Shown piece by piece: positions 55,145 through 63,189 of a DNA stretch of 64,000 bases. Origin of the DNA: GH45 sp046704385 (GTDB taxonomy: Bacteria > Bacteroidota > Bacteroidia > Bacteroidales > SZUA-534); contig JBJKSB010000112.1 in the NCBI GenBank assembly GCA_046704385.1, positions 62,001-126,000 of the forward strand, read 5' to 3'. The position numbers and the translations under genes were made by a program. The first letter of the stretch is position 1. Every line of letters begins with the position of its first letter. The notes under the pieces were generated by a model. The model worked only from the letters and a program-made list of their open reading frames with translations, did no database searches and was not told the DNA's origin.

Positions 55145-55209
55145 TTTTCGCGGTAAGTGTAAAAGTATAAATTAAAAAATGACTAACAGTAATACATAAT
55201 AAAGACTAA

Positions 55210-55656
55210 ATGGAAAAATTAAGCCATACAAACCAGTCAGGTAAAGCCAATATGGTTGATGTTGGCGACAAACCAGAACAGGTAAGAACTGCCAAAGCCC
55301 GGGGAGAAATAATTCTAAAACCCGAAACCATTAAGCTTATAAGCGAAAACCTGATTAAAAAAGGCGATGTATTAACCATTGCGGAAATAGCCGGGATTCA
55401 AGCCGGTAAAAAAACTTCTGAACTCATACCGCTTTGTCATCCTTTAATGATCACTAAATTAGATGTTAAAGCTCATTTAACCGATTCAGGAGTAACTATT
55501 GAAAGCTTTGCAAAATGCACAGGACAAACGGGTATTGAGATGGAGGCGCTTACTGCTGTGAATGTAGCACTGTTAACTATTTATGATATGTGCAAAGCAG
55601 TTGATAAGGAAATGGTGATGAGTAATATTAAACTGATTGAAAAAACAAAACAATAA
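55210..55656 (+). CDS. moaC: Cyclic pyranopterin monophosphate synthase MoaC
   Basis: A 148-residue enzyme that converts 3',8-cyclo-GTP to cPMP. Signatures: GKANMVDVGDKP, 'AGIQAGKKTSELIPLCHPL', 'CTGQTGIEMEALTAVNVALLT' and 'YDMCKAVDKEMVMS' are all present with the active-site Lys and His residues. Length is typical. It follows moaA by 65 bases. Confidence 0.96.
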   Translation: MEKLSHTNQSGKANMVDVGDKPEQVRTAKARGEIILKPETIKLISENLIKKGDVLTIAEIAGIQAGKKTSELIPLCHPLMITKLDVKAHLTDSGVTIESFAKCTGQTGIEMEALTAVNVALLTIYDMCKAVDKEMVMSNIKLIEKTKQ

Positions 55657-55712
55657 AATTTGAAATTGCCTTTACATTTCCGACTTTTGATTCCTGTTAA
55701 GAAAATTTAATC

Positions 55713-57935
55713 ATGCCAACCCCGTCAACAAAAAAGTTTGGAACAGCACCGGTTTTCTTTACCGCCATCTCCACTATTTTAGGTGCCATTTTATTTCTTC
55801 GTTTTGGATTTGCTGTGGGTACTATCGGTTTTTGGGGAGTAGTTTTAATTATATTACTTGGCCATTTGGTTACTATACCCACAGCCTTAGCTATTTCTGA
55901 GATTGCAACCAATAAGCGGGTTGAAGGTGGCGGTGAATATTTCATTATTTCCCGATCGTTCGGATTAAATATTGGCGCTACTATTGGCATAGCCTTATTT
56001 CTTTCGCAAGCCATCAGCGTGGCTTTTTATATAATTGCATTTACCGAATCCTTCGAATTTTTGTTTCTAAAATTGAGCAGCCCGGTAGAGATATATTGGG
56101 CAAGAAAAATAATCAGCCTTTCGGCCATGACTCTTTTATCGGTTTTAATTTTACGAAAAGGGGCTAATCTTGGAGTTAAAGCTTTATATGTGGTAGTCAC
56201 TATTCTGGCCATTTCATTGGTATTATTCTTTTTGGGAAGCACCGAACATGCCGAAGCTACTAACTTTGGATTACAGAATGCCGAAATGCGGAATATGGAT
56301 CAGTTTTTCATTGTATTCGCCATTATTTTCCCGGCCTTTACGGGAATGACAGCGGGTGTTGGTTTATCAGGCGACCTGAAAAAACCTTCGAAATCCATTC
56401 CGCTTGGAACCACTACTGCTACCGTAATAGGTATGATTATTTACTTTTTTGTAGTATTTAAACTGGCTGGCTCCGCTCCCATCCCCGACTTGCTTAACAA
56501 CCAGTTAATAATGTCAAAAATTGCTCTGGGTGGTGCATTTTTTATACCACTGGGGTTGGCAGCTTCAACCATATCTTCAGCACTAGGATCAGTTATGGTG
56601 GCACCCAGAACCTTGCAGGCATTGGCGCTTGACAGTGCATTTCCTATAAAAGCCCTAAACCGATGGATTGGTAAAGGTCGCAAAACTGATAACGAACCCA
56701 TAAATGCATCCCTGGTAGCAGTGATAATTGCTTATATTTTTGTGGCCATTGGCGATGTAAATTTTGTGGCTGAAATTATATCTATGTTCTTTATGGTTAC
56801 TTACGGATCATTATGCCTGATATCGTTCCTGAACCATTTTGGATCAAGCCCTTCGTACCGGCCATCATTCCGTTCCAAATGGTATCTTTCACTTATTGGA
56901 TTTTTGGTGGCTGTTTGGGTAATGTTTAAGATTAACACTCCCTATGCGTTATTGGCTTTTGCAGTTATGGCGCTCATGTATTTGTTCATAAATTATTATC
57001 ATAAAAACAGACGTGGTTTTGAAGATATTTATGCCAATGCAATATATCAGCTGAGCCGTAATCTGCAAATATTTGTACAAAAAAACCGGAGCAAAAAAAC
57101 TTTTTCGGAGTGGCGGCCAAGTGCCATCTGTATTTCAAAAAATGCTTTTGAACGCGATCATGCTTTGGAATTACTCGACTGGATTTCATATAAATTTGGT
57201 TTTGGCACTTTTTTACATCATATAAATGGTTATTACAGTAAAGCCACTCACGATCAGGCCGAAGTAGAACTAGAGCAGCTGCTGAAAAAAGTTCGTAAAA
57301 AAAACAATCACGTATATGTTGATACGCTGATCTCACCCTCAAATACGTCGGCTATTGCCCAGGCTATTCAAATACCCGGAATAGCAGGAATGGAAAATAA
57401 TATGGTTATTTTTGAATTTAACAAGAATAATCCTGAGACCTTATCGGAAATTTTGGATAATGTTTCACTTGTATCGGCCGGAAATTTCGATATTGGAATT
57501 TTAGCATGCAGTGACCAACCTATAATATATAAAAATGGCATACATATCTGGATAAGAACCATCGATACTGACAATGCCAATCTGCTTCTGTTATTAAGCT
57601 TCGTAATTTTAGGCCACCCAAGTTGGAAAAAAGCAGATATTAAAATATTTGAGATTGTTGATCCCTCCGACATGATGGAGGCCAGAAACCGAATGAAGGA
57701 CCTGGTAATAAAAGGCAGGCTCCCTATTAGTGAAAATAATATTGAGATTATTGCAAAACAGGAAGACGTTTCACACAAATCAGTTATTAACGAAAAATCA
57801 AAAGATGCAGGTTTTACTTTGATCGGATTCCGCGGAGAAACACTGAAACATGAAAAAGAAAAACTGTTTGAAGGTTATAATAATCTGGCGAATATGTTAT
57901 TCATCTATTCAAACTCTAAAAAAACAATTGAATAG
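55713..57935 (+). CDS. SLC12-like (cation-chloride cotransporter family) APC permease
   Basis: A 740-residue membrane protein. The N-terminal about 440 residues form twelve helices of the APC fold, starting GTAPVFFTAISTILGAILFLRFG, with GGGEYFIISRSFGLNIGATIG and FPAFTGMTAGVGLSGDLKKPS as in SLC12/KCC relatives. The remaining about 290 residues are a soluble domain (ERDHALELLDWISYKFGFG onward), as in that family. Substrate unknown; cation-chloride or amino acid transport is possible. It sits inside the molybdenum-cofactor run, 56 bases after moaC. Confidence 0.85.
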   Translation: MPTPSTKKFGTAPVFFTAISTILGAILFLRFGFAVGTIGFWGVVLIILLGHLVTIPTALAISEIATNKRVEGGGEYFIISRSFGLNIGATIGIALFLSQAISVAFYIIAFTESFEFLFLKLSSPVEIYWARKIISLSAMTLLSVLILRKGANLGVKALYVVVTILAISLVLFFLGSTEHAEATNFGLQNAEMRNMDQFFIVFAIIFPAFTGMTAGVGLSGDLKKPSKSIPLGTTTATVIGMIIYFFVVFKLAGSAPIPDLLNNQLIMSKIALGGAFFIPLGLAASTISSALGSVMVAPRTLQALALDSAFPIKALNRWIGKGRKTDNEPINASLVAVIIAYIFVAIGDVNFVAEIISMFFMVTYGSLCLISFLNHFGSSPSYRPSFRSKWYLSLIGFLVAVWVMFKINTPYALLAFAVMALMYLFINYYHKNRRGFEDIYANAIYQLSRNLQIFVQKNRSKKTFSEWRPSAICISKNAFERDHALELLDWISYKFGFGTFLHHINGYYSKATHDQAEVELEQLLKKVRKKNNHVYVDTLISPSNTSAIAQAIQIPGIAGMENNMVIFEFNKNNPETLSEILDNVSLVSAGNFDIGILACSDQPIIYKNGIHIWIRTIDTDNANLLLLLSFVILGHPSWKKADIKIFEIVDPSDMMEARNRMKDLVIKGRLPISENNIEIIAKQEDVSHKSVINEKSKDAGFTLIGFRGETLKHEKEKLFEGYNNLANMLFIYSNSKKTIE

Positions 57936-57990
57936 CAATGAATCTGAAATTTAAAAAAAGTTTTATTTATTATCTTAGTATCAAAAAATT

Positions 57991-58365
57991 ATGTTACCAC
58001 TTGTTCTCGACAAAACACAGGACACACCTGGAGTAATTCTGGACAAAAACCAGGGCTTATTTGAATTTGCCGGTACTTCAATACCTGAAAACACTAAAAA
58101 ATTCTTCCAGCCGGTTTCGGAATGGATTGATGAGTATATTTCACAACCAAATAACGAAACTGTCGTAAATTTTAAAATGATTTATTTCAATACATCATCC
58201 ACAAAATCGTTACTTGATATCATGATACAATTTAAGGAATTGGCAAAAAATGGTAAAATGCTGATTATAAACTGGTACTTTAAAGCTGACGATGAGGATA
58301 TGTTGGAAGCCGGTGAAGGATTTTCAAAAATGGTTCGTTTTCCATTTAATTATATAAAATTTTAA
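57991..58365 (+). CDS. SiaC-like DUF1987 regulatory phosphoprotein
   Basis: A 124-residue protein. The pattern TPGVILDKNQGLFEFAG, then 'ENTKKFFQPVSEWIDEY' and 'MIYFNTSSTKSLLDIMIQ' is DUF1987. In Pseudomonas SiaC a Thr at position 68 is phosphorylated by SiaB to control diguanylate cyclase SiaD (from memory). Thr68 here falls in FNTSSTK. No SiaB, SiaA or GGDEF gene is in the window, so it is an orphan. It lies 15 bases before the MOSC gene. Confidence 0.88.
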   Translation: MLPLVLDKTQDTPGVILDKNQGLFEFAGTSIPENTKKFFQPVSEWIDEYISQPNNETVVNFKMIYFNTSSTKSLLDIMIQFKELAKNGKMLIINWYFKADDEDMLEAGEGFSKMVRFPFNYIKF

Positions 58366-58379
58366 TTGAGGTTGATAAA

Positions 58380-58820
58380 ATGATTGAGGTAGTTTCCGTA
58401 AATATATCGGAAAAAAAAGGGACAATTAAAACTCCGCGAAATTCAATAACTTTGGATAATAAGGGAGTAGTAAAAGATGCCCATGCAGGCGACTGGCATC
58501 GCCAGGTTAGCTTGTTAGGTGAAGAAAGTATATTTCGTTTTGAGAAAATTCTGGGAAGGAAAATTGAATATGGCGAGTTTGCCGAAAACATTACTACCAG
58601 GGGAATCATTCTATTTGAGGCAAAACCAGGCGATTTGCTTTTTATAGGAGAAACAAAACTGGAAGTGACTCAAATTGGTAAAAAATGCCATGGCGATGGA
58701 TGCGAGATTTTTCAAAAGGTAGGCAAATGCGTTATGCCGGTAGAGGGAATCTTCTGTAAAGTTATACAAGGTGGGGATATAATTCCCGGCGACAAAATAG
58801 AATATCAAAAAATTAATTGA
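58380..58820 (+). CDS. MOSC-domain protein
   Basis: A 146-residue MOSC domain, a sulfur- and molybdenum-cofactor-handling fold. Features: the leader VVSVNISEKKGTIKTP, AHAGDWHRQVSLLGEES, 'FAENITTRGIILFEAKPGD' and a Cys-rich stretch KKCHGDGCEIFQKVGKC, whose Cys may carry sulfur. It is directly before the mogA-like gene; in some Bacteroidota the two are fused, from memory. Confidence 0.88.
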   Translation: MIEVVSVNISEKKGTIKTPRNSITLDNKGVVKDAHAGDWHRQVSLLGEESIFRFEKILGRKIEYGEFAENITTRGIILFEAKPGDLLFIGETKLEVTQIGKKCHGDGCEIFQKVGKCVMPVEGIFCKVIQGGDIIPGDKIEYQKIN

Positions 58821-58844
58821 TACTAAACTCAAAAAAGCAAGGCC

Positions 58845-59684
58845 GTGCAAATTAGTTCATTATTCAGAATAACCAGCCACAACCAGGTTGTAGATGTTGA
58901 TGATGTATCTACATCACCCAATAAAGTATCAAACCAAGTGCTTATTTTCGAAAATGTGCTTCCTGAACCGGGTCTTGTCAAAAAATTTATTGCTGGTACT
59001 TCGGTTGGAACAATTATAGTGGTTGATGCTTTCGAAAAACAGCCATTTAACACCTTCGATCGTATTTCGGATGGAACCGGGTTACTCCGCGTTATTAAAA
59101 CCCTGACTTCTGACCCCATAAATGCTGTATTGTGCCTTCCAGACGATTATCTTACCTTTTTTGTTAATCAAAACCTGGAGCACTCGTCAAAAACATTTTC
59201 GGTAAAAGTAGTAACATTAAGCGACAGGGCACACCGTGGAATTTACGAGGATAAAAGTGGCCCGAAAGCTGTGGAAATGTTAGGCGAATATTTTGATAAA
59301 ATTAATAAAAAAGCCGTTATTCAAAAAGTAATCATTCCTGATAACATTGACGAACTATCGTTGATACTGGAAGAATCAAAAGTTGAAAAAACAGATATTC
59401 TTATTACCACCGGCGGCACAGGGATTGGCAAACGTGATATAACAGTTGAAGCCGTCAGGTCGCGTCTCGATAAAGAAATACCGGGAATTATGGAAATGAT
59501 CCGGTTGAAGTACGGGGCCGAAAACCCAAAAGCATTGCTTTCGAGGAGTATTGCCGGAACCATGGGTCAAACCATAATTTTTACTTTACCCGGCAGTTTA
59601 AGGGCTGTTGAGGAATATTTAACTGAAATTTTTAAAACACTCGATCATATACTTTACATGATTCATAGTATTGATATCCATTAA
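58845..59684 (+). CDS. MogA/MoaB-domain protein with extra N-terminal region
   Basis: A 279-residue protein from a GTG start at 58845. The C-terminal domain (about 118-279) is MogA/MoaB-like, adenylylating molybdopterin before molybdate insertion: VVTLSDRAHRGIYEDKSGP, TTGGTGIGKRDITVEAV, 'SRSIAGTMGQTIIFTLPGS'. The N-terminal about 115 residues (LIFENVLPEPGLVKKFIAGT, then TIIVVDAFEKQPFN) are not a domain I know. Stop and start spacing to MOSC is 24 bases. The N-terminal half may be a decayed partner domain or a regulator. Confidence 0.8.
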   Translation: MQISSLFRITSHNQVVDVDDVSTSPNKVSNQVLIFENVLPEPGLVKKFIAGTSVGTIIVVDAFEKQPFNTFDRISDGTGLLRVIKTLTSDPINAVLCLPDDYLTFFVNQNLEHSSKTFSVKVVTLSDRAHRGIYEDKSGPKAVEMLGEYFDKINKKAVIQKVIIPDNIDELSLILEESKVEKTDILITTGGTGIGKRDITVEAVRSRLDKEIPGIMEMIRLKYGAENPKALLSRSIAGTMGQTIIFTLPGSLRAVEEYLTEIFKTLDHILYMIHSIDIH

Positions 59685-59718
59685 ATGAATTAACAACTTA
59701 TCCACAAATAATAATATT

Positions 59719-60810
59719 ATGAAAAATTTATTTTACGCTTTTGCCGGAATGCTTTTACTCGTTTCGTGCCAGCATTCCAACTCAAATATGTATGACTTGA
59801 CCGGAAAAATTACCGGGCAGGTACCCGCCAAAGTTTACTTACAGTATTATGGTGAAAACGGTATGAATGTTATCGATTCTGCCAATTTTGTAAATGGCGA
59901 ATTCAAATTCAAAGGGACAGTTCCCTCTCCTGACTTTTACTATCTGCGCATTGGTAATGAAAATAACCTGTTGGGATTTTTTCTTGAAAACTCTAAAATT
60001 TATATCACTGCAAATGTCGACAGCTTACGAAATGCAACTGTAACTGGTTCAGCTATTGAAAATGAATCACAGGCTTTTAATGAATCAAAAAAAGCGTACG
60101 AAAAGCAACTTAATGTTTTGTACCAGGAATTCAAAGTGTCGACAGATGAAATGCGCCAAAAGGAAATAGAGCATACCTATGATTCTATCGAAAATTTAGA
60201 AACACAATATATAAAACAATATGTTTTCGACCATGGAAATAGTATACTGGCTCCTTATATCATCCGACACGAATTAATTTATACTGCCGGTTTAAAAGAG
60301 CTCGAAGAGTTGACCAATGCCTTAAGTCCTGACCTAAAAGAAAATAAATATACTAAAGAATTACATACAAGAATTGAACTATTGAGAACACTTCAACCCG
60401 GAATGGATGCCCCTCAATTTACACAAAATGATGTCGAAGGAAATCCGGTAAATCTCACTGATTTTAAAGGGAAGTACCTATTGATCGACTTTTGGGCATC
60501 ATGGTGTCATCCATGTCGGCAGGCAAATCCCACCGTTGTAAAAATGTACAAGAAATACCATAACCGTAATTTTGAAATTCTTGGTGTTTCAATGGACAGT
60601 AAAAAAGATAACTGGGTTAAGGCTATTCAGGATGACGACTTGGTATGGAGTCAGGTATCATCCCTACAGGGTTGGGATAACCCGGTTGGAAAACTTTATG
60701 GGGTAAACAGCATTCCGCATCAGATTCTTATTGATCCGGAAGGAAAAATAGTAAAAAGGGGAATACATGCTGAAGAATTAGATGATTTGTTGGGAAGCAC
60801 TTTGAAATAA
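59719..60810 (+). CDS. TlpA-type thioredoxin-fold lipoprotein with DUF4369
   Basis: A 363-residue lipoprotein: the lipobox LLLVSC ends at Cys17. A DUF4369 beta domain (about 24-120) reads DLTGKITGQVPAKVYLQYY, a helical linker follows, and the AhpC/TSA-thioredoxin domain (about 226-363) has the active site WASWCHPCR (Cys263, Cys266) and the cis-Pro NSIPHQILID. It should reduce or isomerise disulfides on the periplasmic side or outer leaflet. It starts 34 bases after the mogA-like gene, so it may be read with the cofactor genes. Confidence 0.9.
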   Translation: MKNLFYAFAGMLLLVSCQHSNSNMYDLTGKITGQVPAKVYLQYYGENGMNVIDSANFVNGEFKFKGTVPSPDFYYLRIGNENNLLGFFLENSKIYITANVDSLRNATVTGSAIENESQAFNESKKAYEKQLNVLYQEFKVSTDEMRQKEIEHTYDSIENLETQYIKQYVFDHGNSILAPYIIRHELIYTAGLKELEELTNALSPDLKENKYTKELHTRIELLRTLQPGMDAPQFTQNDVEGNPVNLTDFKGKYLLIDFWASWCHPCRQANPTVVKMYKKYHNRNFEILGVSMDSKKDNWVKAIQDDDLVWSQVSSLQGWDNPVGKLYGVNSIPHQILIDPEGKIVKRGIHAEELDDLLGSTLK

Positions 60811-60837
60811 TTAAAAAACATGATATTTCTCTTCAAA

Positions 60838-60917
60838 AGTCACGGCGTGAATTTTCGATATAAAATACAAGAGTATTGATTCAGTAGAGTATTTTATTTA
60901 GAATTCACACCGTGACT
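60838..60917. repeat. Imperfect inverted repeat with nested stem
   Basis: Outer arms AGTCACGGCGTGAATT (60838-60853) and AATTCACACCGTGACT (60902-60917) match in 15 of 16 bases, and an inner pair around ATAAAATAC/GTATTTTAT lies between them, so the whole 80 bases can fold into one long hairpin. Flanking TTCAAA/TTTGAA extends it loosely. It lacks a T run and is unlike a terminator. Confidence 0.55.
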
Positions 60918-60976
60918 CAGAATTTGAAAACCCCGCTTTTTAAGATATCCTCTTTCATCACAAACATCAATTAATC

Positions 60977-61561
60977 ATGAGTTATTTACCTACCAGAGAC
61001 GAAACTTTAGAATTATTAAAAAAATACAACCAAACTCCCGGCCTGATCAAACATGCCCTTGCGGTTGAAGCAACAATGCGCAACTTTGCAACGCATTTTA
61101 ATGAAGATGTAGAAAAATGGGGAATTATTGGGTTAATACACGACCTTGATTATGAACAATATCCCGATCAACATTGCACCATGACCGAAAAAATATTAAA
61201 AGAAAATAATTGGCCTGATGAATATATCAGGGCAGTTTTAAGTCATGGCTGGGGTATTTGTACGGATGTTAAACCCGAATCGTTGTTGGAAAAAACAATT
61301 TTTACCATTGATGAGCTTACAGGCCTGGTTACCACTTCAGCCCTGGTACGGCCAACAAAAAGTTTGTTGGATATGAAAGCCAAATCGGTAAAAAAGAAAT
61401 GGAACGACAAACGATTTGCCGCAAAAATTGATCGCAGCATTATTGAACAGGGTGCTGAAATGATGGGCATGGAATTAAGCCAGGTTATCACCTTAACCAT
61501 TGAGGGAATGGCTAATATTGCCGGCGATTTGGAATTGGACGGAAGGTTGGCAGAGAATTAG
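60977..61561 (+). CDS. HD-domain (HDIG-type) hydrolase
   Basis: A 194-residue HD-superfamily protein. The metal-binding pattern is present: KHALAVEATMRNF (first His), WGIIGLIHDLDYEQYPDQH (HD pair), and later LSHGWGICTD. Such proteins hydrolyse phosphates of nucleotides or cyclic dinucleotides; the substrate is not predictable. It stands alone. Confidence 0.85.
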   Translation: MSYLPTRDETLELLKKYNQTPGLIKHALAVEATMRNFATHFNEDVEKWGIIGLIHDLDYEQYPDQHCTMTEKILKENNWPDEYIRAVLSHGWGICTDVKPESLLEKTIFTIDELTGLVTTSALVRPTKSLLDMKAKSVKKKWNDKRFAAKIDRSIIEQGAEMMGMELSQVITLTIEGMANIAGDLELDGRLAEN

Positions 61562-61604
61562 TGTGGTTAAAATTAAAAATACTAACTCTACCTAAAAGGG
61601 CATA

Positions 61605-62879
61605 TCAATTCTTATACTTACTATTTACTACCCTATAACCAACCAGTCGGTCATATTTATCGGAAAATCCACGGTAATAAACATTAATAATGTAATCATT
61701 TTCAGTTTGGTAATGCGACCCTTCAATTGCTTTATCGTCGAGCGACCTGGTGAAATTATTATTTAACACATAAATATAATTATAATATCCTTGCTTTAGA
61801 AGAATCACAGATTCATACATCTTTTTGTCATAATTATAATACATCAGGTTTTTTTCATTGATTGCCCAGTTATTAAAACTCCCATAAACGTACACTTTAC
61901 CATCTAAAAATGGTTCATCCATAGGTAACGAAAAATAAATCCAGGCATAATCAGCAGACCGGTTGGGATCATAACCACTTTCAAGATTAATAATGCTTTT
62001 CCCATTCATTTCTTCATCCCAGAAATATTTTTTTGCAGCACGGCTTTCATCCACGCGAAGTTGCACGTGGTATATGGTATCAATGTACCTGATCTCGTTA
62101 ACATTCAATCCGGCTTTGTGAATATTCGTAAAGCTGAAAGTCCGGAATTCATTCCCGGCCGTAAAAATATTATCTCCGGCATTACTGTACACTAACTTAT
62201 CACTTTCCACAAAGACCGGTTTTATATCCTTCAGAATGCGGTCGGGCCGGTTATTCTGGCAAATGGTCACTTTAATATCATTATTGGGGTCATTTATAGC
62301 AAACTGATCGGTGTGCAACGTTAGCCTTACTTCCTGATCTTCATCCTGAATGCCATAACCTAATGGCCTGTTCACATCTGCTTCAACTCCTATTAATGAT
62401 TCATAAACCCAAAAGCAGGCTGTTAAAACAGGATGATCAGCATCTCCGTTTTCAAAAACTTTTAAAACGTAATTACCCGATACTTTGAACTTTGCTTCAT
62501 CATTTGGCAGAGTTACCTGGTAATTTATATATGCAACCTTAGTATTGGTTGAAAACTCATAGTCCTGCACAGGGTTATCGCTAAATCCATCCAGATATTC
62601 ATCCAAAAACAAATCGGATTGCACCCAGTTACTATTACAATGTATAATCTGATACGAATAGTTTTTTCGAACTGCATCCAAATCGTCAAAACTTACCAAA
62701 ATTGTCTGATCGGAATTTAGTTCAATGGCAGGATACGACAATTCATTGCCCCTTACAATAATTCTTAATGTTTTTATATCCGGCCGAAAAATTATAGTGC
62801 TAAAAGCTTCTTGCAAATATGCCCTAAAAGGAAGTATCAGTAATAAAAAAAAGAAGAACTTCTTTATAATCATTTTCAT
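61605..62879 (-). CDS. DUF5103 family exported protein
   Basis: A 424-residue protein. The signal peptide covers about 1-22; I placed the start at ATG 62879 (ATG 62873 is alternative) rather than 62900. The mature chain has the DUF5103 features: FRPDIKTLRIIVRGNELSYP, 'YSYQIIHCNSNWVQSDLFL' and a glycan-binding-like beta domain near the end (VYVYGSFNNWAINEKN). The family is common in Bacteroidota and of unknown function. It is convergent with the HD gene. Confidence 0.88.
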   Translation of the reverse strand: MKMIIKKFFFFLLLILPFRAYLQEAFSTIIFRPDIKTLRIIVRGNELSYPAIELNSDQTILVSFDDLDAVRKNYSYQIIHCNSNWVQSDLFLDEYLDGFSDNPVQDYEFSTNTKVAYINYQVTLPNDEAKFKVSGNYVLKVFENGDADHPVLTACFWVYESLIGVEADVNRPLGYGIQDEDQEVRLTLHTDQFAINDPNNDIKVTICQNNRPDRILKDIKPVFVESDKLVYSNAGDNIFTAGNEFRTFSFTNIHKAGLNVNEIRYIDTIYHVQLRVDESRAAKKYFWDEEMNGKSIINLESGYDPNRSADYAWIYFSLPMDEPFLDGKVYVYGSFNNWAINEKNLMYYNYDKKMYESVILLKQGYYNYIYVLNNNFTRSLDDKAIEGSHYQTENDYIINVYYRGFSDKYDRLVGYRVVNSKYKN

Positions 62880-63189
62880 ATTAAAGAATAATTTATTCAT
62901 TAAACATTATCAGGCACAAATTTATTATATAAAAAACTGATTTTTGTCATATATTAAAAGCATTTTTATATATTTCGGATGTAAAAACTTAACGTTGTTT
63001 AAAAAATGAACAGTCTAATAGTTAAACACTTAACAGTTATTTAAGAAAATATTCTTTATATTTAAATTTAAATTAGCATAAATCAGAGCTACAATGTACC
63101 AAAAATATATTTTAGAGCCTTGTTTTACTATTTCATACTGTCCAAATTTACTTATCTTTGTCACGGTTTTATAAAACATATAATCACAA
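62880..63189. other. Intergenic stretch between the DUF5103 gene and nqrA
   Basis: These 310 bases are AT-rich. They hold a minus-strand TAAATTTG box at 62917-62924 (for the DUF5103 gene) and the nqrA -7 box at 63153-63160. Nothing else is recognised. Confidence 0.55.
63153..63160 (+). promoter_or_regulatory. -7 box of nqrA
   Basis: TATCTTTG matches TAnnTTTG, 29 bases before the ATG at 63190; the -33 element is unclear. Confidence 0.5.
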
